Origin: Collinsella aerofaciens
Lineage (GTDB): Bacteria; Actinomycetota; Coriobacteriia; Coriobacteriales; Coriobacteriaceae
NCBI RefSeq assembly: GCF_015670745.1
Contig: NZ_JADPCH010000002.1
Coordinates: 62,001 to 126,000 of the forward strand
Direction of reading: 5' to 3'
Length of the DNA: 64,000 nt
The position numbers were made by a program, and so were the translations under genes. Each line of letters opens with the position of its first letter. Within the stretch, counting starts at the first letter, position 1. Positions 47,627 through 56,362 of this stretch are shown piece by piece. The notes below the pieces were generated by a model. The model saw only the letters and a list, made by a program, of their open reading frames with translations, was not told where the DNA came from and did no database searches.

Positions 47627-48898
47627 TTAATCCCTCTTAAACAAATCCCTCGTATACACCTTGTCCGCCACGTCCGCGAGCTCGTCGCTCCAGCGGTTGG
47701 CGACGATCACGTCGCACTCCGCCTTGAAGGCCTCCAGGTCGTGGGTCACCTCGGAGCCGAAGAACTCCGGCGCGTCGAGCGTGGGCTCGTAGACCACCAC
47801 GGGCACGCCCTTGGCCTTCACGCGCTTCATGACGCCCTGGATGGAGCTCGCGCGGAAGTTGTCGGAGTTGGACTTCATCGTCAGGCGGTACACGCCCACG
47901 ACAGGCTTCTCCTTGCCGGCGTACACGCGGTCCCACACCATCTGGAGCACCTCGTCGGCGACGAAGTCCTTGCGGGTGCGGTTGGCCTCGACGATGGCCT
48001 CGATCAGGTTCTGGGGCACGTCCTTGTAGTTGGCGAGCAGCTGCTTGGTGTCCTTGGGCAGGCAGTAGCCGCCGTAGCCGAAGCTGGGGTTGTTGTAGTG
48101 GCTGCCGATGCGTGGCTCCAGGCAGACGCCGTCGATGACGTCGCGGGTGTTTAGGCCCCGGACCTCGCAGTAGGTGTCGAGCTCGTTGAAATAGGCGACA
48201 CGGAGGGCAAGGTAGGTGTTGGCGAAGAGCTTCACGGCCTCGGCCTCGGTGGTGCCCAGCACCAGCTCCGGGATGCCCACGGTGCCGTCGGCGTTCACGC
48301 GCTCCAACTCGGCAGGATCGGCACCCTGAGCGAGCAGGCCGGCGAACTTCTCGGCGGCTACAACGGCCTCGGCGTCATCCTTCGGCGCGCCGACCACGAT
48401 ACGAGAGGGATGCAGGTTGTCGTAGAGAGCCTTGCTCTCGCGCAGGAACTCGGGACTGAAGAAGATCTTGCTGTCGCCCAGCCTCTCGCGAAGGCCCGAG
48501 GTGTAGCCGACGGGGATGGTCGACTTGATGACGATCCAGGCGTCCGGGTTCACCGAGCGCACTGCGGCGATGGCGGCCTCGACGGAGCTCGTGTCGAAGA
48601 AGTTCCTGTCCGAGTCGTAGTTGGTGGGCGTGGCGATGACGGCGTAGTCGGCGCCCGTGTAGGCCTCGGCCACGTCGACCGTGGCGTGCAGGTCGAGCTC
48701 GCGCTCCCCCGCTTTAGCCTCCGCCAGGAAGCGCTCGATCTCGTCGTCCTGGATGGGCGACTCGTAGTTGTTGATCTTCTCGACCTTCTCGGGCACGATG
48801 TCCAGCGCGTGGACCTCGTTGTGCTGCGAGAGCAGGACGGCGAGGGACAGGCCGACGTAGCCGGTACCGGCGACAGCGATCTTTAATTTTTCAGTCAT
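47627..48898 (-). CDS. ugd: UDP-glucose 6-dehydrogenase
   Basis: A 423-residue enzyme giving UDP-glucuronate for the polymer. NAD-binding motif [18 protein letters not shown] at the start, [40 protein letters not shown] and the catalytic Cys in [15 protein letters not shown]. It is clearly more GC-rich than the glycosyltransferase genes on both sides, suggesting a different origin or conserved host-adapted copy inside an otherwise AT-richer locus. Confidence 0.95.
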   Translation of the reverse strand: MTEKLKIAVAGTGYVGLSLAVLLSQHNEVHALDIVPEKVEKINNYESPIQDDEIERFLAEAKAGERELDLHATVDVAEAYTGADYAVIATPTNYDSDRNFFDTSSVEAAIAAVRSVNPDAWIVIKSTIPVGYTSGLRERLGDSKIFFSPEFLRESKALYDNLHPSRIVVGAPKDDAEAVVAAEKFAGLLAQGADPAELERVNADGTVGIPELVLGTTEAEAVKLFANTYLALRVAYFNELDTYCEVRGLNTRDVIDGVCLEPRIGSHYNNPSFGYGGYCLPKDTKQLLANYKDVPQNLIEAIVEANRTRKDFVADEVLQMVWDRVYAGKEKPVVGVYRLTMKSNSDNFRASSIQGVMKRVKAKGVPVVVYEPTLDAPEFFGSEVTHDLEAFKAECDVIVANRWSDELADVADKVYTRDLFKRD

Positions 48899-48944
48899 AA
48901 AACGACTCCTGAGAAAAATTGAAATTACGGTTCATAACTCGTAG

Positions 48945-49853
48945 CTAAGATTTACTTTTCCTAAAGAATCCAAAAGCTTCGGTAACGCAGGCACTCGGCG
49001 ACGCAAAGAAAGCCTTGATCGCATAGCCGAACGCATCCACATATCGTCGACTACGCTTCATTGCAAATGCCAAAACGGCGTTATGTCGAAACTCTATATA
49101 GTTGATATCTTTCTTATCGAGCTGTGGGTAATAACTTTGAACGACCTTGTGTCTCGCCACTTCGCCTTCGATCTTGTTGTTTCCCAGAGAAAGGCGCTCG
49201 CCAGAATGCAGATACTGATGCACGTGGACTTCTGGCATATAGCCAATACGCGCGCCAGCTTCAATACAACGAAGCATTAGCCACCAGTCTTGACCCGTAG
49301 CAACTTCGCCGAATCCCTCGGTCACGTCAAACAGACTCTTCTTTAGCATGTAGATTGATGTGGGTGCTATTGGCGTTAATAGATGCGCTCTGAGCAAACC
49401 CTGTTTTGAGAAATCATCACAATGATTGAGCCGGCGATGCTCCACGAGTTTACCCGACTCGTTATACCAAGAGACATCCTGCCAGCACATATCGAGGCCG
49501 TTTTCCAGCATATAGACAAGCTGCGTTTCGACCTTATCTGAGAGAAACTCATCATCATCATCAAGAAATGCCAAGTAATCGCCCATAGCTTGACGACATG
49601 CATAATTACGCGCGGAACCCCCGCCCGTACGACCAGCAGTATGGATAGTCCTTAGACGCGAATCTTCGCATGCTAAAAGTACTTTATTTGTTTCCTTATC
49701 CCACTTGGAATTCACTTCGTTGTCGTTAACGACAAGTATTTCGAGATTCTTGTAAGACTGATTAGAAATAGAATTTAACGCTTTTGTCAGCCGATCTGCC
49801 CTTTTATAAGTTGGAACAATAACGCTAACCAGAGGTCCATTCTCAATAGCCAC
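48945..49853 (-). CDS. Family 2 glycosyltransferase
   Basis: A 302-residue GT-A enzyme: PLVSVIVPTYKRADRLTKAL, NLEILVVNDNEVNSKWDKET, GGGSARNYACRQAMGDYLAF followed by DDDDEF as metal site. It abuts the sugar transferase gene, likely acting second in repeat-unit assembly. Donor sugar unknown. Confidence 0.9.
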   Translation of the reverse strand: MAIENGPLVSVIVPTYKRADRLTKALNSISNQSYKNLEILVVNDNEVNSKWDKETNKVLLACEDSRLRTIHTAGRTGGGSARNYACRQAMGDYLAFLDDDDEFLSDKVETQLVYMLENGLDMCWQDVSWYNESGKLVEHRRLNHCDDFSKQGLLRAHLLTPIAPTSIYMLKKSLFDVTEGFGEVATGQDWWLMLRCIEAGARIGYMPEVHVHQYLHSGERLSLGNNKIEGEVARHKVVQSYYPQLDKKDINYIEFRHNAVLAFAMKRSRRYVDAFGYAIKAFFASPSACVTEAFGFFRKSKS

Positions 49854-50606
49854 TTATCGCCCCGTCCTCTTCCTGCCAAACATGGCACCAAAGGTGCCGG
49901 TAAAACATTTCCAATCCATGCGGAAGCATCGGTTACGCACGTAATGAAGCTCGATCTTTTGACGCAGGCCGCTCTCGAACGTCGCAGCGTTGCGATCGGT
50001 CGCCTGCCACAGGCCCGTGATGCCAGGCTGGACAGAAAGTAGCTCGGCCTTTTCCTCATCGGAAAAATGCTGCTCAAGTTCGTCTCTTGTAATGGGACGC
50101 GGTCCGATGACGGAAAGATCGCCGTTTAGCACGTTCAGGAACTGCGGCATCTCGTCGATGGAGCACTTGCGAATGAACTGGCCCACCTTAGTAATGCGGG
50201 GGTCGTCGTCGACCTTACGCTCGACTTCCCACTGACGCAGCTGCTCAGGGCTCAAGTACTTCTGCACGTTGCCGGCATCGGCGACCATGCTGCGAAGTTT
50301 AAGGATCTTGATAGCCTTACCGCCCTTGCCAACACGTTCTTGCGCATACACAGGGCTACCCGAAGACTCGAGGCGGATGAGCACGCACACGACAGCAACA
50401 GGAATGAACAGCACCACACTCACGCAAAGGCTGAAGACAAGATCAAACAGTCTCTTCAAGAAACGGTAGGCCAGCGTACCGCTCGGTTGTATCTTCTGAA
50501 TAGCTAGTGTCTCCCCCATGGATGCGCTGCTTTCAGTCTTCTCTTCAACAGTCAAGTTCAAATTCACGTCCCTGTTCCCAGGACCCCCCCCCATCGATGA
50601 ATTCAA
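49854..50606 (-). CDS. Initiating sugar-phosphate transferase of the EPS locus
   Basis: Up to 250 residues of the bacterial sugar transferase family, which links the first sugar-phosphate to undecaprenyl phosphate. A membrane segment (LVFSLCVSVVLFIPVAVVCV) precedes the catalytic part: GSPVYAQERVGKGGKAIKIL, LKLRSMVADAGN, CSIDEMPQFLNVLNGDLSVI, GPRPITRDELEQHF and VQPGITGLWQATDRN. The start is uncertain: TTG at 50606 or ATG at 50594, whose third base begins a 9-G tract, or a GTG at 50567 after it. In the first two cases the tract lies in the coding frame and could switch the gene. Confidence 0.9.
   Translation of the reverse strand: MNSSMGGGPGNRDVNLNLTVEEKTESSASMGETLAIQKIQPSGTLAYRFLKRLFDLVFSLCVSVVLFIPVAVVCVLIRLESSGSPVYAQERVGKGGKAIKILKLRSMVADAGNVQKYLSPEQLRQWEVERKVDDDPRITKVGQFIRKCSIDEMPQFLNVLNGDLSVIGPRPITRDELEQHFSDEEKAELLSVQPGITGLWQATDRNAATFESGLRQKIELHYVRNRCFRMDWKCFTGTFGAMFGRKRTGR
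50584..50592. repeat. Homopolymer tract of 9 C (G on the coding strand)
   Basis: Nine identical bases at the 5' end of the sugar transferase gene, either in its first codons or in its leader. Second such tract in this locus. Confidence 0.8.
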
Positions 50607-50637
50607 AATACGAATGAATTACCAGTGCGACGTCCCC

Positions 50638-51228
50638 TTACGTTTTGCTGGGAACGTCCAACGGAAGCAGCTCCCTAAATGCGGAGTCGCCTTCGCCCAC
50701 GTCCACCAGGCACCAGCGTTTATGACGGTCGATCTTCTTTACACGGGCCTCTTGCCCCACCAAGGGCCCCTGCTCTATGTGCAGCACGCCGTCTTCTATG
50801 CGGGCTACGCTGTTGCGCACCACGCCGTCGTCATCGAGCACGCTGCGGTACCAGTCCTGCGCATCGTCCGGCATGGGCGCATAGGCCCGCTCCCCGCTGC
50901 CGGCAATGCGGCAGCCAAAGCTCAACTGGGCCAAAGCCCTATCGAGCAGGGCGGCATCGCGCGTGGCGACGAAGAAGTATTCCTTGTACATGGGTTTGGT
51001 TTGGAGTGACCAGGCGCCGTCCCGCTTAAACCAGAACTCCTTTTGCATCACAAAAGCGTCCTGCATCAGCTCGTGCGGGATAATGCGGCGGACCTTTTCA
51101 CAGGTCTCGCGCTCTTTTCCATTGGGGGTGTGGACCAGATACCAGTGGACGCGGCCGCGCTGACTGTTGGTGATGGCGCCACTAAAGGCACCGGGCAGCT
51201 GCTCTTGGCGCCGCATTGTCTGTTCCAT
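50638..51228 (-). CDS. loaP: NusG-family antiterminator (LoaP/UpxY type)
   Basis: A 196-residue NusG paralogue. The NGN domain begins VHWYLVHTPNGKERETCEKV and includes KPMYKEYFFVATRD; the KOW segment is GPLVGQEARVKKIDRHKRWC. Such specialised NusG proteins load on RNA polymerase at the start of long EPS operons and suppress termination. It is the first gene of the locus, as expected. Start chosen at the ATG behind AAGGGGG; an upstream start would add 11 residues. Confidence 0.88.
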   Translation of the reverse strand: MEQTMRRQEQLPGAFSGAITNSQRGRVHWYLVHTPNGKERETCEKVRRIIPHELMQDAFVMQKEFWFKRDGAWSLQTKPMYKEYFFVATRDAALLDRALAQLSFGCRIAGSGERAYAPMPDDAQDWYRSVLDDDGVVRNSVARIEDGVLHIEQGPLVGQEARVKKIDRHKRWCLVDVGEGDSAFRELLPLDVPSKT

Positions 51229-51313
51229 CTCTCGCCCCCTTAACTTGAATCCGCGACGCACGCGGATGCAGGGGCGTTAAGAACAGGCTTCTCGCTCGCA
51301 GCTAGGCGCAGTC

Positions 51314-51448
51314 GCAAAAGTACAGGTTTTTGTATCTTTCGACGAAGCTCATTATACGAGCAAACTGCTCGCGTTTTCCCAGATTACACAAAATGCGCCG
51401 CGAATAGGCGCATCTCCATACGCCTCTACAAAAACCTGTACCTTTTTG
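51314..51448 (-). promoter_or_regulatory. EPS locus promoter flanked by inverted 15-bp motifs
   Basis: Minus strand TATAAT at 51351-51356; the -35 is weak. Between -35 and -10 lies a palindrome CGAGCA-aac-TGCTCG. The motif TACAAAAACCTGTAC stands at 51427-51441 and, inverted, at 51320-51334, each followed by a similar CTTTTGC-type end, so one copy is upstream of the promoter and one about 10 bp after the start point. This looks like a repressor or looping site controlling loaP and the locus. Confidence 0.65.
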
Positions 51449-51456
51449 CACAACAA

Positions 51457-51484
51457 AAAAGCCGCTCTAACCAGCGGCTTTTCT
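51457..51484. terminator. Bidirectional intrinsic terminator
   Basis: AAAAGCCGCT-ctaacc-AGCGGCTTTT with T-runs on the plus side and A/T-rich sequence on the other; insulates thrS from the EPS promoter. Confidence 0.7.
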
Positions 51485-51496
51485 TCTATAGACAAC

Positions 51497-51533
51497 AAAA
51501 AAGGCGACCGCCCTATAGGACGATCGCCTTTGT
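51497..51533 (-). terminator. Intrinsic terminator after thrS
   Basis: Minus strand AAAGGCGATCG...CGGTCGCCTTT stem followed by TTTTG, 21 bp after the thrS stop. Confidence 0.85.
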
Positions 51534-51553
51534 TAATTCTTGTATTGTTTGTG

Positions 51554-53317
51554 CTAGGCGCGAGTTTTGATCTCCTCGGTCACCTTGGCAACAAACTCGT
51601 CAACGCTCATCTGAACGGTCTCGTTAGAGCGATCGCGGACGGAGATGTTGCCGGCCTCGACCTCCTTCTCGCCCAGGATGAGCATGTAGGGCACGCGGTC
51701 GATGCTGCGGGCCTCGCGGATCTTGTAGCCGATCTTCTCGTCGCGGTCGTCGCAGACCACGCGAATGCCAGCTTCCTCCAGCTTGGCGCACACCTCGTGG
51801 GCGTAGTCGCGGCTCTTCTCAGAGACGGGAAGCGCCTTGACCTGCACGGGGGCAAGCCAGGTGGGGAACTTACCCGCAAAGTGCTCAATCAGAATACCGA
51901 TGAAGCGCTCAATGGAGCCAAAGCACACGCGATGCAGCATGATGGGGCGCTTCTTGGTGCCGTCGGCGTCCACGTACTCCAGGTCAAAGTTGAGCGGCAT
52001 CTGGAAGTCGAGCTGGACGGTACCGCACTGCCAGGTACGGCCGAGCGAGTCCTCCAGGTGGAAGTCGATCTTGGGGCCGTAGAAAGCGCCGTCGCCCTCG
52101 TTGACCTCGTAGTCCATGTGCAGCTGCTCCAGGGCGGTGCGCAGACCCTCCTCGGCGCGAGCCCAGTCCTCGTCCGAACCCATGGAGTCCTCGGGGCGGG
52201 TGGAAAGCTCAACGTGGTACTTAAAGCCAAACTTTTGGTACACGGAGTCGATGAGGTTGACCACGCCCACGATCTCGTCGGTCAGCTGGTCGGGACGCAC
52301 AAACAGGTGGGCGTCGTCCTGGTTAAAGCAGCGCACGCGGAACAGGCCGTGCAGGGCGCCGCGCAGCTCGTGGCGGTGCACCAGGCCAATCTCGCCGGCG
52401 CGAATGGGCAGCTCGCGATAGGAATGCGGCTTGGAGGCGTACACCAGCACGCCGCCCGGGCAGTTCATGGGCTTAATGCAGTACTCTTCGTCGTCGATGA
52501 CGGTGGAGTACATGTTGTCCTTGTAGTGGTCCCAGTGGCCCGAGGTCTTCCACAGCTGCTTGTTCATGATGAGCGGCGTGGAGATCTCCACGTAGCCGGC
52601 CTTGTGGTGGATCTCGCGCCAGTAGTCCAGCAGCGTGTTCTTAAGGATCATGCCGTTGGGCAGGAAGAACGGGAAGCCGGGGGCCTCGTCGCGCATCATA
52701 AAGAGGTCCATCTCGCGGCCGATCTTGCGGTGGTCGCGCTTCTTGGCCTCCTCCAGCATGTGCATGTGCTCGTCGAGTTCTTCCTTGGTGGCAAAGGCGA
52801 CGCCGTTGATGCGGGTGAGCATCTTGTTGTCCTTGTCGCCCTTCCAGTAGGCGCCCGAGACGCCGGTGAGCTTAAAGGCCTTGAGGGCCTTGGTGTAGCA
52901 GATGTGGGGGCCGACGCACATGTCGATGTAGTCGCCCTGCTGGTAGAAGGTGATGCGGGCGTCGTCGTCCAGGTCGCCGATGTGCTCGACCTTGTACTTC
53001 TCGCCGCGCTCCTCCATAAGGGCGATGGCCTCGGCGCGGGGCTTCTCGTACACGGAGAACTTGAGGTTCTCCTTGACGATCTTTTTCATCTCGGCCTCGA
53101 TCGCGGGGAAGTCGTCCTCGCTGATCTTGACGCCCTCGGGCAGATCGACGTCGTAGTAGAAGCCATTGTCGGTCGCGGGGCCGTAGGCAAAGTCGGCCTC
53201 GGGATAGAGGCGCTTGATGGCCTGCGCCATGATGTGCGCGGCGGAGTGACGGATGACGTGCGTGACCTCGTCCTGCGGGAGCTCGGCCACCGAACCGTCA
53301 TTGTAGAGTGCCTTCAT
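51554..53317 (-). CDS. thrS: Threonyl-tRNA synthetase lacking the TGS domain
   Basis: A 587-residue class II synthetase. The editing domain shows VIRHSAAHIMAQAIKRLYPE and the Cys-zone CVGPHICYTKALKAF; the catalytic core shows MNCPGGVLVYASKPHSYREL, RVRCFNQDDAHLFVRP and HRVCFGSIERFIGILIEHFA; the C-terminal anticodon domain ends the protein. It begins MKALYNDGSVAELPQDEVTH, so the usual 60-residue N-terminal TGS domain is missing. No T-box is visible upstream. GAGGAG lies 11 bases before the ATG. Confidence 0.96.
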   Translation of the reverse strand: MKALYNDGSVAELPQDEVTHVIRHSAAHIMAQAIKRLYPEADFAYGPATDNGFYYDVDLPEGVKISEDDFPAIEAEMKKIVKENLKFSVYEKPRAEAIALMEERGEKYKVEHIGDLDDDARITFYQQGDYIDMCVGPHICYTKALKAFKLTGVSGAYWKGDKDNKMLTRINGVAFATKEELDEHMHMLEEAKKRDHRKIGREMDLFMMRDEAPGFPFFLPNGMILKNTLLDYWREIHHKAGYVEISTPLIMNKQLWKTSGHWDHYKDNMYSTVIDDEEYCIKPMNCPGGVLVYASKPHSYRELPIRAGEIGLVHRHELRGALHGLFRVRCFNQDDAHLFVRPDQLTDEIVGVVNLIDSVYQKFGFKYHVELSTRPEDSMGSDEDWARAEEGLRTALEQLHMDYEVNEGDGAFYGPKIDFHLEDSLGRTWQCGTVQLDFQMPLNFDLEYVDADGTKKRPIMLHRVCFGSIERFIGILIEHFAGKFPTWLAPVQVKALPVSEKSRDYAHEVCAKLEEAGIRVVCDDRDEKIGYKIREARSIDRVPYMLILGEKEVEAGNISVRDRSNETVQMSVDEFVAKVTEEIKTRA

Positions 53318-53582
53318 GGGTATGTTTTCTCCTCTCGGATGCCTGATGCAAGTGCGTGCGATGCGCTCGGCGTTTTAACTTGCATCATTATAGGCAGGTT
53401 GCCTTGGTATACAAGCGCCCGCCGCACCTTAATGGCACGGCGGGCGATTTTCTACGCATGCTTCATCGTGTGGGGCGGGGCGGGGTGTGGGGCGCGCGTG
53501 GTTTGCGGCGTGCCCGTGGCGCGGGGCGATTGCGCAGGATGCGCGGTGCCCGTGGTTTGCGGCCGGCCCGGCGATGGATGCG

Positions 53583-54014
53583 TTACTGGATGCGAGTTCG
53601 GCAGTAGGGGCAGACCTTCCAGTGCGCATCGAGCGGGCGATGGCAGCTGGGGCAGACGTTGCGAACCTGCGTATCGCACACCGGGCAGACGACGAAGTCC
53701 TTCTCGATGGGCGCGCCGCACTGCGGGCAGGTGCCGTACTGGGCAAGCTGGCGCTCGCGCAGGGCCATGTCCAGCTCCTGCTCCTCGCGGTCGGACGCGT
53801 AGGAATGCGGGCGCAGGACCAGGTAGGCGATGAGGCCCACAAACGGGATGAGGGCGATGATGCCCCATGCCACGTAGGCGCTGGCGCCGCGGCGGCGAGC
53901 GTCGATGAACACATAGACGACCGACAGCACATACAAGGCGATGATAAAGCCAACGAAGGCATAGACGACGCCCATAAGCTGCGGCGACATGAGCTCGGAG
54001 ATGTACTTGGACAT
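53583..54014 (-). CDS. PLDc_N-like membrane protein with double zinc ribbon
   Basis: A 143-residue protein. Two membrane helices (LMGVVYAFVGFIIALYVLSV and YVAWGIIALIPFVGLIAYLV) as in the PLDc_N/superinfection-type domain are followed by a charged helix and two zinc ribbons: CPQCGAPIEKDFVVCPVC and CPSCHRPLDAHWKVCPYC. AAAGG stands eight bases before the ATG at 54014. Function unknown. The 5' side faces the 54.1-kb repeat array. The 265 bp between it and thrS holds a hairpin GCCCGCCG/CGGCGGGC (about 53427-53453) and a G-rich stretch with a short direct repeat, no gene. Confidence 0.75.
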   Translation of the reverse strand: MSKYISELMSPQLMGVVYAFVGFIIALYVLSVVYVFIDARRRGASAYVAWGIIALIPFVGLIAYLVLRPHSYASDREEQELDMALRERQLAQYGTCPQCGAPIEKDFVVCPVCDTQVRNVCPSCHRPLDAHWKVCPYCRTRIQ

Positions 54015-54113
54015 TACGGGTACCTTTCGGAATAATAACAGTCCGGTCAAGTTTACCACGGGGTTTGTTTATATGGGACCACGGCTAGGGGCGGGGCTGG
54101 CGCGGACACAAAC

Positions 54114-54732
54114 ATCTCAATCTGTAACAGATACTCGGCAAATAAGGGGCCAGGTGTTACGGATCGAGACGAACGGGAGGGCCGCCGAGCAAACGTCTCG
54201 ATCTGTAACAGCTTGGACCAAATTTCCTATCTTGCTGTTACAGATCGAGACACAGGGGCCCCTCCCCGACTTAAATCTCAATCTGTAACATCTTGGGCCC
54301 CAAAACCCCTCTTACTGTTACAGATCAAGATGAACGGTGAGCCCTCCGTTAAATATCTCAATCTGTAACAACTAGGGGTCAAAAACCCTTCTATCTGTTA
54401 CAGATCAAGACATAGGAAAACGTCCAATCTCAATATCTCAATCTGTAACAATAACTCGGCAAAAACAGGTCTAACCGTTACAGATTTAGACATTCGAAAC
54501 CAACTGATAGGTTCATCTAAATCTGTAACATCTAGACCCCAAAACGATCCCTAGATGTTACAGATCGAGACAGAAGATCTCTCCCTGGCTTTGAATCTCA
54601 ATCTGTAACACGTAGGCCCGATTTCCCCCTCTTACTGTTACAAATCAAGACAAACGGAGGGGCCGTCTGGCAAACATCTCGATCTGTAACATCTAGAACC
54701 CAGTTCTTCTGCTTACTGTTACAGAACGAGAC
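54114..54732. repeat. Array of sixteen 16-bp repeats in alternating orientation, 80-bp period
   Basis: Consensus RTCTYRATCTGTAACA. Forward copies start at 54114, 54195, 54275, 54355, 54435, 54515, 54595 and 54676; inverted copies start at 54155, 54236, 54316, 54396, 54476, 54556, 54636 and 54717. The gap inside each forward-inverted pair is always 25 nt; the gap between pairs is 23 nt (24 at the two ends). Pairs can fold into hairpins. Inner spacers are related but diverged, often G-rich then A-run then C-rich. No protein-coding frame fits the region. It fills most of the 890 bp between two divergent genes. Confidence 0.95.
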
Positions 54733-54871
54733 AAACCTCTGACACCAGGGGCGACAGACGATGTCACCGATGGTCCCGTGTCTCCCCTCGCCTGCCGTTG
54801 GCGGATACAGCAGGGCTGTTCGCCGCATTGCCGCTGCACCGGGGGGGTGTGCAGACCGTAGGATAGTCCTA

Positions 54872-54886
54872 TTGACAGCCTGTCAA
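54872..54886. promoter_or_regulatory. Palindromic operator before the GlpA-like operon
   Basis: TTGACA-gcc-TGTCAA, 17 bp before the GTG start and just before GGGAGG. Possible regulator site; it resembles but does not match the FNR/CRP half-sites. Confidence 0.5.
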
Positions 54887-54903
54887 CTCGTCTGGGAGGC
54901 ACT

Positions 54904-56361
54904 GTGACGGAAACGTTTGATATCGCAATTGTGGGCGCGGGCATCACCGGGTGCGCCATCGCGCGGCAGCTTGCGCGGTTTGACCTGTCCATTTGTGTGG
55001 TCGAGGCGGCCAACGACATCGCGCTGGGCGCCTCGAAGGCCAACGGCGGCCTGGTGCACGCAGGTTACGATCCGGCTCCGGGCACGGTAAAGGCGCAGGT
55101 CAACGCCCGCGGTTGCGAGCTATATAGCACGTGGGCCCAGGAGCTTGGATTTTTGTTCCGCCGCACCGGGTCGATGGTGCTGGGTTTCAACGACGAAGAC
55201 CGCGCACACCTGGAGAAGCTGCGCCAGAATGGCCTTGCCAACGGCGTGCCCGAGCTGGCGATCATTGGCCCCAAGCGTATCCGCGAGCTGGAACCGCGTG
55301 CCAGCGCCGACGCAACATGCGCGTTGTGGTGCCCTTCGACCGGTTACGTCGACCCGTTTGAAGTGGCCATCGCCGCGCTGGAGAACGCGGTTGCCAACGG
55401 CGTGACGTTTATGCGCTCCGCACCGGTGGAGGCCATTGAGGTTGCCGACTCGGATGACGGGGCTGCACGCTTTACGCTGGCAACGCCCGCCGGAGACGTG
55501 CGCTGCCGTTACTTGATAAATGCCGCGGGCAACGGAGCCGCGGACATCTCGCACATGGCCGGCGCCGAGGAGTTCCAGATGGTCTGGCGCCAGGGCAATA
55601 TTGTGGTGCTGGACAAGGAGCCGCGTGCGCTCATGCCGCTCTACCCTGTTCCCACGCCGGTTTCCAAGGGCGTTATCGTCACGGGCACCGTGCACGGCAA
55701 CACCGTAATCACCGCGACCGCCGCTGTACGCGAGCCGGGCGATACTCAGACCTACGCGACCGATGTCGACGCACTGCTGACCGGCGCGCGCAAGCTGGTG
55801 CCCGACCTGGACACGCGCCGCGTGGTGCGCGCGTTTGCCGGCGGACGCCCGGTCATTAAGGGAACAAACGACTTCTTTATTGGGCAGTCAGTCGTGGTGC
55901 CGGGCCTGTTCCAGGCGGCGTGCATTCAGTCGCCGGGCGTGGCGAGCGCGCCGGCCATTGCCGAGCGCATGGAGCAGGTACTGCGCGATGCCGGCGTGGT
56001 CCTGCGCGAACGGGACGATTGGGACCCGATACGCCGCGCGCCGGATGACTTTGACCGCGCCCCGCTTGTGCGCAAGGAAGAGCTCATTGAGTCCGACCCC
56101 GCGTGGGGGCAGATTGTCTGCCGCTGCGAGACGGTGCCCGAGGCCGAGATCGTGGCCGCGATCCGACGCCGCCCGGGTGCGGTTTCGGTCGAAGGCGTCA
56201 AGCGCCGCTGTCGTGCCGGCATGGGTCGGTGTCAGAGTGGCTTTTGCCAGAGCCGCGTGGTGGCGATCCTGGCGCGCGAGCTGGGCTGCGACCCTAGCGA
56301 GGTGTTGTTGGAGGATGCCGGATCCTGGCTGGTAGAGGGACCGCTGAAGGGGGTGCGCTAG
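54904..56361 (+). CDS. GlpA-like FAD-dependent dehydrogenase with BFD-type [2Fe-2S] domain
   Basis: A 485-residue flavoprotein. FAD motif IAIVGAGITGCAIARQLARF and second part SKANGGLVHAGYDPAPGTVK of the DAO/GlpA family; the C-terminal domain has C-R-C (QIVCRCETVPEAEI) and CRAGMGRCQSGFC, the four-Cys BFD-like iron-sulphur site. Related proteins oxidise glycerol-3-phosphate or 2-hydroxy acids. GTG start behind GGGAGG. First of three adjacent genes (1 and 4 bp gaps) with a second flavoprotein and a DUF1667 protein, the arrangement seen with anaerobic glycerol-3-phosphate dehydrogenase relatives. The substrate is not proven. Confidence 0.85.
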   Translation: MTETFDIAIVGAGITGCAIARQLARFDLSICVVEAANDIALGASKANGGLVHAGYDPAPGTVKAQVNARGCELYSTWAQELGFLFRRTGSMVLGFNDEDRAHLEKLRQNGLANGVPELAIIGPKRIRELEPRASADATCALWCPSTGYVDPFEVAIAALENAVANGVTFMRSAPVEAIEVADSDDGAARFTLATPAGDVRCRYLINAAGNGAADISHMAGAEEFQMVWRQGNIVVLDKEPRALMPLYPVPTPVSKGVIVTGTVHGNTVITATAAVREPGDTQTYATDVDALLTGARKLVPDLDTRRVVRAFAGGRPVIKGTNDFFIGQSVVVPGLFQAACIQSPGVASAPAIAERMEQVLRDAGVVLRERDDWDPIRRAPDDFDRAPLVRKEELIESDPAWGQIVCRCETVPEAEIVAAIRRRPGAVSVEGVKRRCRAGMGRCQSGFCQSRVVAILARELGCDPSEVLLEDAGSWLVEGPLKGVR

Positions 56362-56362
56362 G

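Noticed and set aside
53400-53582. Plus-strand small gene in the G-rich stretch after thrS
   Set aside because: Sequence is a low-complexity Gly/Arg frame containing a direct repeat; no ribosome site or family.
51446-53833. Long plus-strand frame opposite thrS
   Set aside because: Antisense shadow; it crosses two terminators and the thrS start region.
54114-54732. CRISPR array
   Set aside because: Repeats are short and alternate in orientation, spacers are 23-25 nt and related to each other, and no cas genes are present.
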